Under the pieces are notes generated by a model. That model was not told where the DNA came from. It searched no databases and saw nothing but the letters and a program-made list of their open reading frames with translations. The translations under genes were made by a program, and so were the position numbers. Of a DNA stretch of 64,000 nt, positions 37,801-45,324 are shown in pieces (the stretch's first letter is position 1; each line of letters starts with the position of its first letter). The stretch is taken from positions 62,001 through 126,000 of the forward strand of contig CACOSU010000002.1 in the NCBI GenBank assembly GCA_902629935.1. Direction: 5' to 3'. This DNA is from an uncultured Pelagibacteraceae bacterium (GTDB taxonomy: Bacteria > Pseudomonadota > Alphaproteobacteria > Pelagibacterales > Pelagibacteraceae).

Positions 37801-37947
37801 TTTAACTTGGACAACTGGTGGCTGAATACCATCAGGAAGTTCACGGACTGGAAGTTCAGAAAAAACAAATATACCAAAAATAATTAAGATTAAGGACATG
37901 ACCCAAGCTACTACTGGTCGTTTAATACTAACTTCGGTTATAAACAT
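34825..37947 (-). CDS. RND efflux transporter, inner-membrane subunit (AcrB-like)
   Basis: Resistance-nodulation-division pump of 1040 aa with the usual 12 membrane segments and two large periplasmic loops. MFITEVSIKRPVVAWVMSL starts the first helix; GIITDDSVIMTDAIYTR carries the two neighbouring Asp residues of the proton relay in helix 4; ILIGISTKNSILIVDY and GEGSRLAVG in the second half are typical of the HAE1 group. The adaptor gene is four bases upstream; no outer membrane TolC-like gene is present here. Substrates are unknown; the pattern (single ELPVRELPDG motif) fits environmental MexF/AcrB-like multidrug pumps. Confidence 0.92.
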   Translation of the reverse strand: MFITEVSIKRPVVAWVMSLILIIFGIFVFSELPVRELPDGIQPPVVQVKTDYKSASAEIIDEEITQKLEDVIGGAEGIKNIDSNSLNGTSRIDIQFNTDIDLDDAANDIRERVARVVDNLPGEANAPQILKQAAGFTTTMWVGLSSPTWSDLDLGDYAERYLIDAFSSVPNVGRILVGGLRELSVRVWIDPIKLAANDLTIQEVERALRNENINLPAGTLEANNKDLTLNIDKSYTNINTIKQLPLRKNKEKVIILSDVANVEFGPVSEKTLFTAQRKNAVNLKTVGIGIYAKSGASTVELSKQIKVKIKELNRSLPDGLKLEIAFNRATYIGAAIEEVYKSLVIAFILVVLIIYLFLGNLKAVIVPAVALPVSIIGSFLGLYIFDLSINIFVLLSFILAIGIITDDSVIMTDAIYTRIENGETPLVAAYKGSKQITFAIIATTLILIAVFLPLIFIKGISGTLFKETAIALSFSIVVSSFVALTLSPMLGSKFLNKKEKINFFVKKFNNGFKSFTKFYISSLGYWINKQKTITIFIIFIIAVSGYLFSFSKKELLPMEDRGAYLIIGSTDEGSSFEYTQEKAQIIEGRILKLLQAENSPYERLIMRVPGFGKSATTYNTFIIIALLDEWKNREKDSQTILREAIGQVVSVPETFAFPISPQSIRVSSYNKPVQMVIYGSNYEELEEIQNNVLRELRKNRNMFRVESDFTKNKPEVKLITNKNRANDLGVSTENIGRTLETLYGGKKVTTFSKEGREYPIILQQYLADRRDKDGLSKIFVRSETTGKLVSVASLVEFKEKGTAEALPRYNRQRAVTISAALAEDYTLTEAIKYLEDIMIKVAPQNQVTWKGKSEELKETTNEIYLIFALALLTAYLVMAATFNSFVHPFIIILTVPLAVFGGLVFILFLNSSVNIFSQIALIILIGISTKNSILIVDYTNQIRTTGVKIQDAIIKACQLRIRPIIMTSLSTMIAMLPLVIGNIGPGAGEGSRLAVGSTILGGMIISTFFTLYVTPTMYLALAKNTKRIDAVDIELKKQLN

Positions 37948-37951
37948 TTAA

Positions 37952-38947
37952 TTATTTCTTCTCTTTTTCGGATTTTTTAAATAAATTTTTCAACCAATCA
38001 AACTTGCCTTTTTTTTCCTCATTTTTTTTTGATTTATTTTTTTTACCCCAGCTAGAATTTCCTTGTTTATTTTCGGCACCTTTTTCAATTGGTCTAATTG
38101 TTAAATTTGGTCTAACTTTTTTTGTTCCTTCAGCAACAATTTTATCTCCATTGTTTAATCCATTTAATATTTCTACAAATCCCAAATATCTATCACCTAT
38201 CGTAACTTTTGTTTTCATAACTTTATTTTTTTCATCAACTTTATAAATAAAAATATTCTCACCCTCGACTATTGTACTTGTATCAGGTGCGCTTAAACCT
38301 TTTCTTACATCGTACTTAATTGAAATTTCTAGAAATGATCCTGGAAGTATTTCACCAGATGTATTATCCATTTTTATTCTAGTTGCAAGAGCTCTAGTAT
38401 CTTCACTAATTCTACTAGCAAAAGACTCGACTTCTCCTTTATATATTTTATTTTTGTAACCAGAAAATTTAATATCAACAGGCAATCCCACCTTAATAAA
38501 TGGAACAAAGATTTCAGGTATATCTACATCGCAATATATTGAGCTAGTATCTTCAAGATTGATCAATATAGATGATTTTGAAACCTCTATGTCCTCAGAA
38601 AACTCTCTTTTTCCGATAACCCCATTAAATTGTGCAATTATTTTTCTATTTTTAAGGTCAGCAATTACGTCTCCCTTTTTAACTTTTTGATTAAAATTTA
38701 TTGGTTTTAGTATTTCGTATTTTTCAATTTTAAATGATTGGGTCTGAATAGGAGTTGCTGTTCCATAAGTGCTGATAATATTTTCAAAAACTCTTTCTTG
38801 TGTCGTAGTCACTATTATTCCTGGAGGTGGTCTTTTGCTGAATTTTTTTTTAAAATGATTTCCAATCATTGTCCTTCCAATAATTACGGTTGCAATGATT
38901 AGAAAAAATATAATTATTATACTTGTTATTTTTGTAGACGTTTTCAT
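37952..38947 (-). CDS. RND efflux periplasmic adaptor subunit
   Basis: Membrane fusion protein of 331 aa that links the RND pump to an outer membrane channel. It has one N-terminal membrane anchor (about 7-27), a lipoyl-like barrel (VKKGDVIADLKNRKIIAQFNGVIGKR; the long coiled-coil hairpin typical of AcrA is nearly absent), a beta-barrel domain, and a Lys/Glu-rich C-terminal tail (about 295-331) of unknown role. The short lipoyl link without the hairpin is seen in one subgroup of adaptors. It lies between sseA and the pump gene, three and four bases apart. Confidence 0.88.
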   Translation of the reverse strand: MKTSTKITSIIIIFFLIIATVIIGRTMIGNHFKKKFSKRPPPGIIVTTTQERVFENIISTYGTATPIQTQSFKIEKYEILKPINFNQKVKKGDVIADLKNRKIIAQFNGVIGKREFSEDIEVSKSSILINLEDTSSIYCDVDIPEIFVPFIKVGLPVDIKFSGYKNKIYKGEVESFASRISEDTRALATRIKMDNTSGEILPGSFLEISIKYDVRKGLSAPDTSTIVEGENIFIYKVDEKNKVMKTKVTIGDRYLGFVEILNGLNNGDKIVAEGTKKVRPNLTIRPIEKGAENKQGNSSWGKKNKSKKNEEKKGKFDWLKNLFKKSEKEKK

Positions 38948-38950
38948 AGC

Positions 38951-39763
38951 TTAATTCTTTCCATACTCAGCCCAGGAGCCATCGTATATTGTGGGCATAT
39001 ATTTAACATTTATTAGAGAATAAGCTAGTGCCAATACACTTGCTGTTACACCTGATCCACATGAAAATACTATATTTTTCTTATTGTCAAATTTAAACGA
39101 CTCAAATTTTTCTCGTAATTTATCTTTATTTATAAAAGTATGATCATCATTTATTAATTCAGAAAAAGGAAGACAATAAGAATTTTTTATTGAGCCACTT
39201 CTTAAACCTTTTCTTGGTTCAGCAACCTTACCTGTAAATCTTTCTATACTTCTTGCATCTACAACATAAAATTCCTTTGTATCAATATTGTGGTCTATTT
39301 GTTTTTTATTTTTAACAAGATTTTTATTTTCTTTGCAAGAATATTTAGAAGATTTAGTAATTACTTTTTCACTAGTTGTAGCTTTATTTTCTTTTTTCCA
39401 TTTTTTTAATCCACCGTTCAATATATGAACTAGTTTAGGATCATGACCGTAGTAAATTAAATTGTACCAACATCTGCAAGAACTAATAACATCAGAATAA
39501 TCGTAAATTACTATATGATCACTATTTTCTATTCCCATATCACTCATTATTTGTTCCCATGATTTAGAATCAGTCAGCATGTGTGGTAAATCAGTATCTA
39601 ATTTTGAATTTTTATCTAAATCAAAAAAAATTGCATTTGGGATGTGTTCTTTACAATACTCCTCGAAACCATCTCTTTGAGTTTGAGGCATATGCCATGA
39701 ACAATCAATTATTTTTACTTTATCAATATTATTTTCTAACCAGTCAGTATCAACTAAAGACAT
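38951..39763 (-). CDS. sseA: 3-mercaptopyruvate/thiosulfate sulfurtransferase
   Basis: Two rhodanese domains in 270 aa; the catalytic Cys235 sits in SCGSGVTASVL, and CG(S/T)GVTA is the mercaptopyruvate sulfurtransferase signature as opposed to the CRxGxT of thiosulfate sulfurtransferases. The inactive N-terminal domain shows DCSWHMPQTQRDG and HIPNAIFFDLD. It should transfer sulfur from 3-mercaptopyruvate to a thiol acceptor or cyanide. It sits one base after msrA, ahead of the efflux genes. Confidence 0.9.
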   Translation of the reverse strand: MSLVDTDWLENNIDKVKIIDCSWHMPQTQRDGFEEYCKEHIPNAIFFDLDKNSKLDTDLPHMLTDSKSWEQIMSDMGIENSDHIVIYDYSDVISSCRCWYNLIYYGHDPKLVHILNGGLKKWKKENKATTSEKVITKSSKYSCKENKNLVKNKKQIDHNIDTKEFYVVDARSIERFTGKVAEPRKGLRSGSIKNSYCLPFSELINDDHTFINKDKLREKFESFKFDNKKNIVFSCGSGVTASVLALAYSLINVKYMPTIYDGSWAEYGKN

Positions 39764-39764
39764 T

Positions 39765-40208
39765 TTATCTTTTTTCTAAATATCGTTGATGATATTCTTC
39801 AGCTGGACAATAATTTTTAACCAAAGAGGTTTTTGTTACAACTTTTCCTGATAATTTCAGGTTTTCTTTTTCTATCATTTTTTCTGCAATACTTTTTTGA
39901 TGATCATTTAAATAAAAAATCTCACTTCTATATTGTGTTCCAAAATCTGGTCCTTGGGAATTTAGAGTTGTTGGGTCATGAATTTCAAAAAAATATTCAA
40001 GAATTTTCTCATAAGATATTACTTTAGGATCAAAATCTAACTTAACTACTTCTGCATGATTTGTTGTACCTGTGCAAACTTCTTTGTAATTAGTTTCAAC
40101 ATTATTACCTCCACAATAACCCACTTCTGTTTTTATAATTCCACTTAGTTTACTAAATTTAATTTCTGGACCCCAAAAACATCCTAATCCTAAAATTGCT
40201 ATTTCCAT
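39765..40208 (-). CDS. msrA: Peptide methionine sulfoxide reductase MsrA
   Basis: MsrA reduces methionine-S-sulfoxide in damaged proteins. The catalytic Cys10 is in GLGCFWGPE and a likely resolving cysteine is Cys134 in YCPAEEYHQRY. VGYCGG and YEKILEYFFEIHDPTTLNSQGPDFGTQYRS (core HDPTTLN and DFGTQYRS) are further family patterns. At 147 aa it is a compact form without the longer extension of E. coli MsrA. It is the first gene of the msrA-sseA-efflux operon. Confidence 0.94.
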   Translation of the reverse strand: MEIAILGLGCFWGPEIKFSKLSGIIKTEVGYCGGNNVETNYKEVCTGTTNHAEVVKLDFDPKVISYEKILEYFFEIHDPTTLNSQGPDFGTQYRSEIFYLNDHQKSIAEKMIEKENLKLSGKVVTKTSLVKNYCPAEEYHQRYLEKR

Positions 40209-40242
40209 TGATAAATACCTTAATTAATTTAAAGTTAATCAC

Positions 40243-41124
40243 ATGTTATCAAAAAATCAATTAGGCTTTTTTTACATGTTTATATCTGTATGTGCTTTTT
40301 CACTTATGGATGTGATTGTTAAATGGTCTGATGATTATCCAGTTGGACAGGTATTATTTTTTAGGGGATTTTGTGGAATAATTCCGATTTTATTTCTAAT
40401 TCCTAATGACAGATATAAAGATTTTTATAAGACAACCAGACCATTTCTTCATTTAAAAAGATGTTTAGCAGGATTAATCGCACTTGTTTCTATATTTGTG
40501 GCATTAAGAAATTTGCCTTTAGCAACTGTTGTAAGTATTTCTTTTGCAGCACCAATATTTATTACAATATTTTCAATTTTTTTATTAAAAGAAAAAGTTG
40601 GTATTTACCGATGGTTGGCAGTCTTAGTTGGTTTCGTTGGTATAATTTTTATAACCGAACCAGGTTTTAGCTCTTTAAATTTATACTATATTTATCCATT
40701 AATCTTTTGTTTAGGATTATCATATGTTGCTATTGCTATAAGAAAATTATCTTCAACCGAGCCTGCCTGGTTGATAAGTTTTTTCTTTTCATTTTCGATA
40801 ATGCTCCTAAGTTTTTTATCTTTTTATCAGGAATGGATTATGCCAAGTTTTCTTGATTTATTTTTGTTATCAATGGTTGGTATATTAGGTGGTACTGCAA
40901 ATTTATGGTTGTCACAATCTTATAAATATTCTGAAGTAAGTTTAGTTTCACCTTTGAAATATCTTGCACTAGTTTTTGCAATAATATTTGGATATTTTAT
41001 TTGGAATGAAATACCAACTTTCAAAACTTTATTAGGAGCATCATTAGTTATATTTTCATCTATTGTTATATTTAGAAGAGAAATATATTTGAAAAAAAAG
41101 TTATCTGTTTCACCACATGAGTAA
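40243..41124 (+). CDS. EamA/DMT-family permease
   Basis: Drug/metabolite transporter superfamily protein, 293 aa with ten predicted membrane segments and two EamA repeats (about residues 6-137 and 152-282). FFRGFCGIIP, RNLPLATVVSISFAAPIFITIFS and the second-repeat SPLKYLALVFAIIFGYFIWNE are typical. The family exports or imports small metabolites; the substrate cannot be seen. Its end overlaps the alkA start by eight bases. Confidence 0.88.
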   Translation: MLSKNQLGFFYMFISVCAFSLMDVIVKWSDDYPVGQVLFFRGFCGIIPILFLIPNDRYKDFYKTTRPFLHLKRCLAGLIALVSIFVALRNLPLATVVSISFAAPIFITIFSIFLLKEKVGIYRWLAVLVGFVGIIFITEPGFSSLNLYYIYPLIFCLGLSYVAIAIRKLSSTEPAWLISFFFSFSIMLLSFLSFYQEWIMPSFLDLFLLSMVGILGGTANLWLSQSYKYSEVSLVSPLKYLALVFAIIFGYFIWNEIPTFKTLLGASLVIFSSIVIFRREIYLKKKLSVSPHE

Positions 41125-41752
41125 AACACCACCATATTGGAATAAAGCAAAAAAGTATTTATCTAAAAAAGATAAGATCATGTCATCATTAATAAAAAAA
41201 TACAAGTCATCTTCAGAGACAGTTTTAACTACCAGAAAGGACGTTTTCTTCTCACTTTGTAAAAGTATAATTGGTCAACAAATTAGTGTTGCTGCTGCTA
41301 ACTCAGTTTTTTTTAAATTCAAGAAAAAATGTAAAAATAAAATAAATGCAAAAAATGTTAATAAATTATCCTACCTTCAGTTAAAGAGCTGTGGTTTAAG
41401 TAGACAAAAAGTAAAAGGAATTAAAAGTCTAGCCACACAAGTTTTAAATAAAACATTTAATTCAAAACTTATTGCAGAAATGTCTGACGAAGAGGCTATT
41501 GTTTATTTATCAAAACTTCGTCAAATTGGAAGATGGTCTGCAGAAATGATTTTATTATTCACTTACAATCGTCCTAATATATGGCCTATACAGGATATAG
41601 GACTTTTAAGAGCTATCTCAAAAAATTATAACAAAAAATATTTACCACCAGAAAGTTACGTTAATTTACTAAATAAAAGGTTTTCACCATATTGCTCAGT
41701 TGCTACTTGGTATTTATGGAGAAGTATTGATCCTGAACCAATACAATATTAA
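41117..41752 (+). CDS. alkA: DNA-3-methyladenine glycosylase II (AlkA-like)
   Basis: HhH-GPD glycosylase that removes alkylated bases. The helix-hairpin-helix and catalytic region reads LRQIGRWSAEMILLF (about 134-149) and WPIQDIGLLRAI, with the catalytic Asp160. IIGQQISVAAANSVFFKF near residue 51 is also typical. At 211 aa it lacks the N-terminal domain of E. coli AlkA (282 aa) and matches the short single-domain form. It starts within the end of the DMT gene. Confidence 0.9.
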   Translation: MSKTPPYWNKAKKYLSKKDKIMSSLIKKYKSSSETVLTTRKDVFFSLCKSIIGQQISVAAANSVFFKFKKKCKNKINAKNVNKLSYLQLKSCGLSRQKVKGIKSLATQVLNKTFNSKLIAEMSDEEAIVYLSKLRQIGRWSAEMILLFTYNRPNIWPIQDIGLLRAISKNYNKKYLPPESYVNLLNKRFSPYCSVATWYLWRSIDPEPIQY

Positions 41753-42036
41753 ATACCCTCAATTATTTGATGATTTCTAATAACGCTATTGCTTAAAATT
41801 GCATGTGCAGCCTTATATTCGTTTGAATAAAAAAAATTCTTAGCAGCATCAAATGACTCAAATTCAATCACAACTGTTCTAATAAATTCTTTACCTTCAG
41901 TTGTAATTTTATTTCCCCCTCTAATTAAAAAATTTCCCTTATATTTATCAACAGCATTTTTTGCTTTTACTGCATAATTTTTTAAAACTTCTTGATCTTC
42001 TATATTTTCATATACACAAACAATATAACCTTTCAT
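41749..42036 (-). CDS. DUF1330 family protein
   Basis: Small ferredoxin-like alpha/beta protein of 95 aa: KGYIVCVYENIEDQEVLKNYAVKAKNAVDKYKGNFLIRGG (core YIVCVYENI and NFLIRGG) then VVIEFESFDAAKNFFYSNEY. This is the DUF1330/dimeric alpha-beta barrel pattern. Function unknown. It lies 13 bases downstream of a GT17 glycosyltransferase and converges on alkA with a four-base overlap. Confidence 0.82.
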   Translation of the reverse strand: MKGYIVCVYENIEDQEVLKNYAVKAKNAVDKYKGNFLIRGGNKITTEGKEFIRTVVIEFESFDAAKNFFYSNEYKAAHAILSNSVIRNHQIIEGI

Positions 42037-42049
42037 TTTTTCTCCTGAT

Positions 42050-42940
42050 TTAATCTATCCAATATTTATATTTCTCTATATTATTCTTTATATAAGCGGG
42101 CAGCTTTTCAATTTCATAGTTATTAAGCACCACTCCATTTCCAACTTTATTAACTTTTTTATCAACTCTTAAATCATAAATAGCTTGCTTCTTTTTCATT
42201 AGCTCATTTATTTGATCAATTGTGAGAGATTTTTCATCAAATTCCCTATGATGTAGATATGATTTTAATTTATGTTCAATTAGTTCAGGGCTTTTTATAT
42301 TTGAAAAATGCCACCCACCATCCTCTATTATTTTAATATTAGTATATTTTTTTTCAGAAAAAAAAGTGTCAATTCTGTAAAAAGGATATTTTCTATCCTT
42401 AACATTTCTTAACCATTGAGGGGAATTTAATAGACTCATTTTTACACCTTTTGTACCTGTCCATTTAAAACTAGGAAGAGTTAAATTAAATTTATAATAA
42501 AACATATCTTGTTTAAAAATTAGAATTTCATTTTTAATTTTTTTTAAATCAATGAAGTCTAATTTTGGAATTTCATCAACATCTGACACTAAAATTAAAT
42601 CATTTTCATGAGCATTTATTAATCCTTTTGATATAAAATTTCTTTGTGAATTCTCTCTATAAAGAGCATTCATTATATATTTGTAATCTTTAGTTGTTTT
42701 GTCATCTTGATTATTTATGGATACAACTTCATTAGGAATTTTATCATAAATTAAATATATTATTTTTTCTTTAAATTTTTGAAATTTCGTTTCATCAAAT
42801 AATAATTTTCTAACTTCTCCCTTGTGATTATAAGTACTTTCAACAATTACAAAAAAATCTACATAATTATTAAGTACATTCAATCTAAGATCTAGTATCT
42901 GCTCTTCATCAAAATACATAAAGCAGTCAAAAACTTTCAT
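42050..42940 (-). CDS. Glycosyltransferase family 17 protein
   Basis: The 296-aa protein matches GT17 (relatives of eukaryotic beta-1,4-mannosyl-glycoprotein GlcNAc-transferase III): MKVFDCFMYFDEEQILDLRLN at the start, VDFFVIVESTYNHKG, LVSDVDEIP (the DxD-type metal site), and WHFSNIKSPE. It has no membrane segment and is presumably cytoplasmic, modifying a surface glycan or another acceptor. The family also occurs in marine bacteria and viruses. It is an isolated gene: no other envelope glycan gene adjoins it. Donor and acceptor are unknown. Confidence 0.86.
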   Translation of the reverse strand: MKVFDCFMYFDEEQILDLRLNVLNNYVDFFVIVESTYNHKGEVRKLLFDETKFQKFKEKIIYLIYDKIPNEVVSINNQDDKTTKDYKYIMNALYRENSQRNFISKGLINAHENDLILVSDVDEIPKLDFIDLKKIKNEILIFKQDMFYYKFNLTLPSFKWTGTKGVKMSLLNSPQWLRNVKDRKYPFYRIDTFFSEKKYTNIKIIEDGGWHFSNIKSPELIEHKLKSYLHHREFDEKSLTIDQINELMKKKQAIYDLRVDKKVNKVGNGVVLNNYEIEKLPAYIKNNIEKYKYWID

Positions 42941-42984
42941 AATTTTTAATCTTTCTTAATTTTATATATATGATAAGAAATTTT

Positions 42985-43503
42985 ATGGCAGATAAATTAA
43001 TTATCACTTTTGATGAATATACTAAAATTGTTGAAAAATTAGCAATACAAATTCATAAAAATTTTAATCCAACAGTTTTAGTTGGAATTATGAGAGGTGC
43101 AGCTCCTATATTGGACATTCTTTCTAGAATTTTAAAACTTCCAATTGCTTATATTGTAATTCAAAGCTACTCAGGTGATGGTATGGAAGATAAGCAAGGA
43201 GAATTAATGTTTGCTAGAGAAATAAGTTCTTTGGCAAATAATAAAGATTTTAGCAAGGTGCTGTTAATCGATGATCTTTCGGATACTGGTCTTACACTAA
43301 ATAAAAGTATCGAATGGCTTAAAAATTATCCTCAAACTAAAAATTTCATTCAGGAAGTTAAAACAGCTTGTCTTTGGAAAAAAAAATCTTCGATCTTTGA
43401 ACCTGATTTTTGTTCAGTAAGATTAGACTCTGATCCATGGATTGTTCAACCAACTGAACACTATGAGGAACTATCAATTGAAGACTTAATAAAAAGAAAT
43501 TAG
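42985..43503 (+). CDS. gpt: Purine phosphoribosyltransferase (xanthine-guanine/hypoxanthine type)
   Basis: Type I phosphoribosyltransferase of about 172 aa. The PRPP-binding motif VLLIDDLSDTGLTL is near residues 92-105 from this start, VGIMRGAAPILDILSR is the N-terminal loop, and WIVQPTEHYE lies near the C-terminus. It should salvage a purine base to the nucleotide. An ATG five codons earlier (42970) is in frame. The gene converges with an NCS2 purine permease through a shared strong hairpin, which supports a purine salvage role. Exact base preference is not visible. Confidence 0.78.
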   Translation: MADKLIITFDEYTKIVEKLAIQIHKNFNPTVLVGIMRGAAPILDILSRILKLPIAYIVIQSYSGDGMEDKQGELMFAREISSLANNKDFSKVLLIDDLSDTGLTLNKSIEWLKNYPQTKNFIQEVKTACLWKKKSSIFEPDFCSVRLDSDPWIVQPTEHYEELSIEDLIKRN

Positions 43504-43533
43504 TTAACAGGGCTAGAAATCTAGCCCTGTTAA
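43504..43533. terminator. Bidirectional hairpin terminator
   Basis: TTAACAGGGCTAG (43504-43516), loop AAAT, and CTAGCCCTGTTAA (43521-43533) form a perfect 13-bp stem, exceptionally strong for this A/T-rich genome. It lies directly after the phosphoribosyltransferase stop and eight bases from the end of the convergent NCS2 permease. On the minus strand it is followed by a T-rich stretch; on the plus strand the T-tract is weak. Confidence 0.8.
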
Positions 43534-43540
43534 ATACTAT

Positions 43541-44851
43541 TTAGCTAACCGCAAAACTTACAACACTTAATATCGCAATAACCCATATTGCTGGAGAAGT
43601 GCTTGAAAACTTTCCAGTAAATATTTTAATTAATGCATAAGAGACAAATGCTAAAGCAATTCCATTGCTTATACTATATGTTAAAGGCATTGCTATCATT
43701 GCTAAAATTGCAGGGGCAGATTCCGCAATATCATTCCATTCAATATCTGTTATATTTCTCACAAATAAAACAGAGACGAAAAGTAAAGCTGCACCATCAA
43801 TTTGTTTCGGTAAACTAGTTGCTAGTGGAGCAAAAAATATACAAGCTAAAAATAAAACACCTATGACAAGCGAAGTCATACCTGTTTTACCACCTGCTTT
43901 TACTCCAGCGCCAGATTCAACATAACTTGTAACCGTAGTTGTTCCCATCATCGCACCGGCAACTGTTCCAACACTGTCAGATAACATGGCTTTATTTATA
44001 TCTTCAACTTTTCCATCTTTTCCAACTTTACCTGCAACGTTTGCAACTGAGGTTAAAGTTCCTGCAGTATCAAAAAAGTCTATAAACAACAAAGTAAATA
44101 TTACTGTAGACATCCCAGCAGTTAATGCAGCAGACAAATCAAACTCAAAAAGATAAGTCATTGGAGGTGGCGAACTTGCTAAACCATTAAATTTGGCAAG
44201 ACCAGCGGCCCAAGCAATAATACTAAATACCAAAATACCAATTATGATATTTCCTCTTATATTCATTTTTTCCATCACAATTATTGCAATGAATGTTGCA
44301 CAACCTAATAAAACCAGTGGATTACTTAAATCACCAAGTCTTACAAGAGTTACTGGATCATCAACTACCACTTCCATAATTTGTAATCCAATGATAGCAA
44401 GAAATAAACCTATTCCAGCACCAATACCTAGTTTTAAACTTTTAGGTATTGAGTTAATTAACCAAGCTCTAATAGGTGTAAGAGATATTATTAAGAACAA
44501 TACCCCTGCAACTAATACTGCTCCCAAAGCCTCTTGAGGTGAGTAACCCATTCCAGCACAAACTCCAAAAGCAACGAAAGCATTAATACCCATGCCCGGT
44601 GCAAGGCCTATTGGCCAAGTTTTTCCATAAAAGGCCATTATGAAACAGGCTAAAGCTGTTGCTAATATAGTTGCCGTATAAACTGCGCCGAAATCAAAGA
44701 AACCTTTTTCGGGGCCGGCGAATTCTCCCGATAAGATAAACGGATTTAAAAACATGATATAAGCCATAGTCAAAAACGTTGTTGTTCCTGCTATTACTTC
44801 TGTTTTAAAATCAGTTTTGTGTTTTTTATAATTAAAATAATTATCAAGCAT
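43541..44851 (-). CDS. NCS2-family purine permease (AzgA-like)
   Basis: Membrane protein of about 436 aa with 12-14 segments, of the AzgA/guanine-hypoxanthine branch of NCS2: FKTEVIAGTTTFLTMAYIMFLNP, GLAPGMGINAFVAFGV, FIDFFDTAGTL and TTVTSYVESGAGVKAGGKTG. It imports a purine base with protons. The start at 44851 (MLDNYF) is supported by AGGAGG four to five bases upstream; an ATG at 44890 is also in frame and would add 13 residues coded by the leader hairpin. It is convergent with a purine phosphoribosyltransferase, so uptake and salvage are paired. Confidence 0.9.
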   Translation of the reverse strand: MLDNYFNYKKHKTDFKTEVIAGTTTFLTMAYIMFLNPFILSGEFAGPEKGFFDFGAVYTATILATALACFIMAFYGKTWPIGLAPGMGINAFVAFGVCAGMGYSPQEALGAVLVAGVLFLIISLTPIRAWLINSIPKSLKLGIGAGIGLFLAIIGLQIMEVVVDDPVTLVRLGDLSNPLVLLGCATFIAIIVMEKMNIRGNIIIGILVFSIIAWAAGLAKFNGLASSPPPMTYLFEFDLSAALTAGMSTVIFTLLFIDFFDTAGTLTSVANVAGKVGKDGKVEDINKAMLSDSVGTVAGAMMGTTTVTSYVESGAGVKAGGKTGMTSLVIGVLFLACIFFAPLATSLPKQIDGAALLFVSVLFVRNITDIEWNDIAESAPAILAMIAMPLTYSISNGIALAFVSYALIKIFTGKFSSTSPAIWVIAILSVVSFAVS

Positions 44852-44854
44852 TTG

Positions 44855-44873
44855 TCCTCCTAATAATGGAGGA
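44855..44873 (-). promoter_or_regulatory. Hairpin masking the ribosome binding site of the NCS2 permease
   Basis: On the minus strand TCCTCC (44873-44868), a seven-base loop and GGAGGA (44860-44855) form a perfect six-pair stem, with the Shine-Dalgarno AGGAGG inside the 3' arm and the ATG three bases beyond it. Folded, this would block ribosome binding, so translation is probably regulated or limited. What opens it is not visible; no known purine riboswitch core is seen upstream. Confidence 0.55.
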
Positions 44874-44977
44874 TTATTCGATTCTATCATAAAATACTCT
44901 CTTTAAGTCTAGTTTATTCACAATATTCAACTTAGAAGTTTATATTTATGCCATAATTGTCCTGTTAGAATGGTCTA

Positions 44978-45283
44978 ATGAAAAGCTTAATAACTATTAT
45001 TATTTTAATAATTTTTTCCTCATTTTTGGTAGGCTGTCAAGCTGTCAAAGACAAAACAGACGATATTGTTGAAAAAGAAAATGAAAAATTAAGCAAATTT
45101 TTGGGGAAATCTTCTGGTGAACTACAAATGGAACTTGGAAAGCCTGATGAAGATTTTAAAAACGCAAAGGGAAATTTTGAACTAGTTTATAATAGTAAGA
45201 AGTATCTTGTCCCCTGTGAAAGAAGATTTGAAATAAATTCTAAAAATATTGTAATTGGTTTTGTTTCTAATGGATGTTTTTAG
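44978..45283 (+). CDS. Small lipoprotein of unknown function
   Basis: 101-aa lipoprotein: hydrophobic signal (ITIIILIIFSSFLVG) ending at a lipobox LVGC (Cys19). The mature part begins with a Lys/Glu/Asp-rich stretch, then LGKSSGELQMELGKPDEDF and LVYNSKKYLVPCERRFEI. The LGKPD pattern and size recall the SmpA/BamE-like fold seen in outer membrane lipoproteins, but the match is weak. It is a single gene, divergent from the NCS2 permease, and ends just before a hairpin. Confidence 0.75.
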   Translation: MKSLITIIILIIFSSFLVGCQAVKDKTDDIVEKENEKLSKFLGKSSGELQMELGKPDEDFKNAKGNFELVYNSKKYLVPCERRFEINSKNIVIGFVSNGCF

Positions 45284-45288
45284 CGATA

Positions 45289-45313
45289 CTTGCGAGGAAA
45301 ATATCCCCGCAAG
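45289..45313. terminator. Hairpin between the lipoprotein and hsp20
   Basis: CTTGCG (45289-45294) pairs with CGCAAG (45308-45313), with further GG/CC pairing inside across one mismatch. It lies six bases after the lipoprotein stop and 12 bases beyond the end of convergent hsp20. Neither side has a long T-tract, so termination efficiency is uncertain. Confidence 0.55.
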
Positions 45314-45324
45314 CAAGGTTAAAC

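Noticed and set aside
43633-44537. Plus-strand open frames inside the NCS2 permease gene
   Set aside because: They are antisense shadows of a conserved membrane protein gene; no start signals or protein motifs were found.
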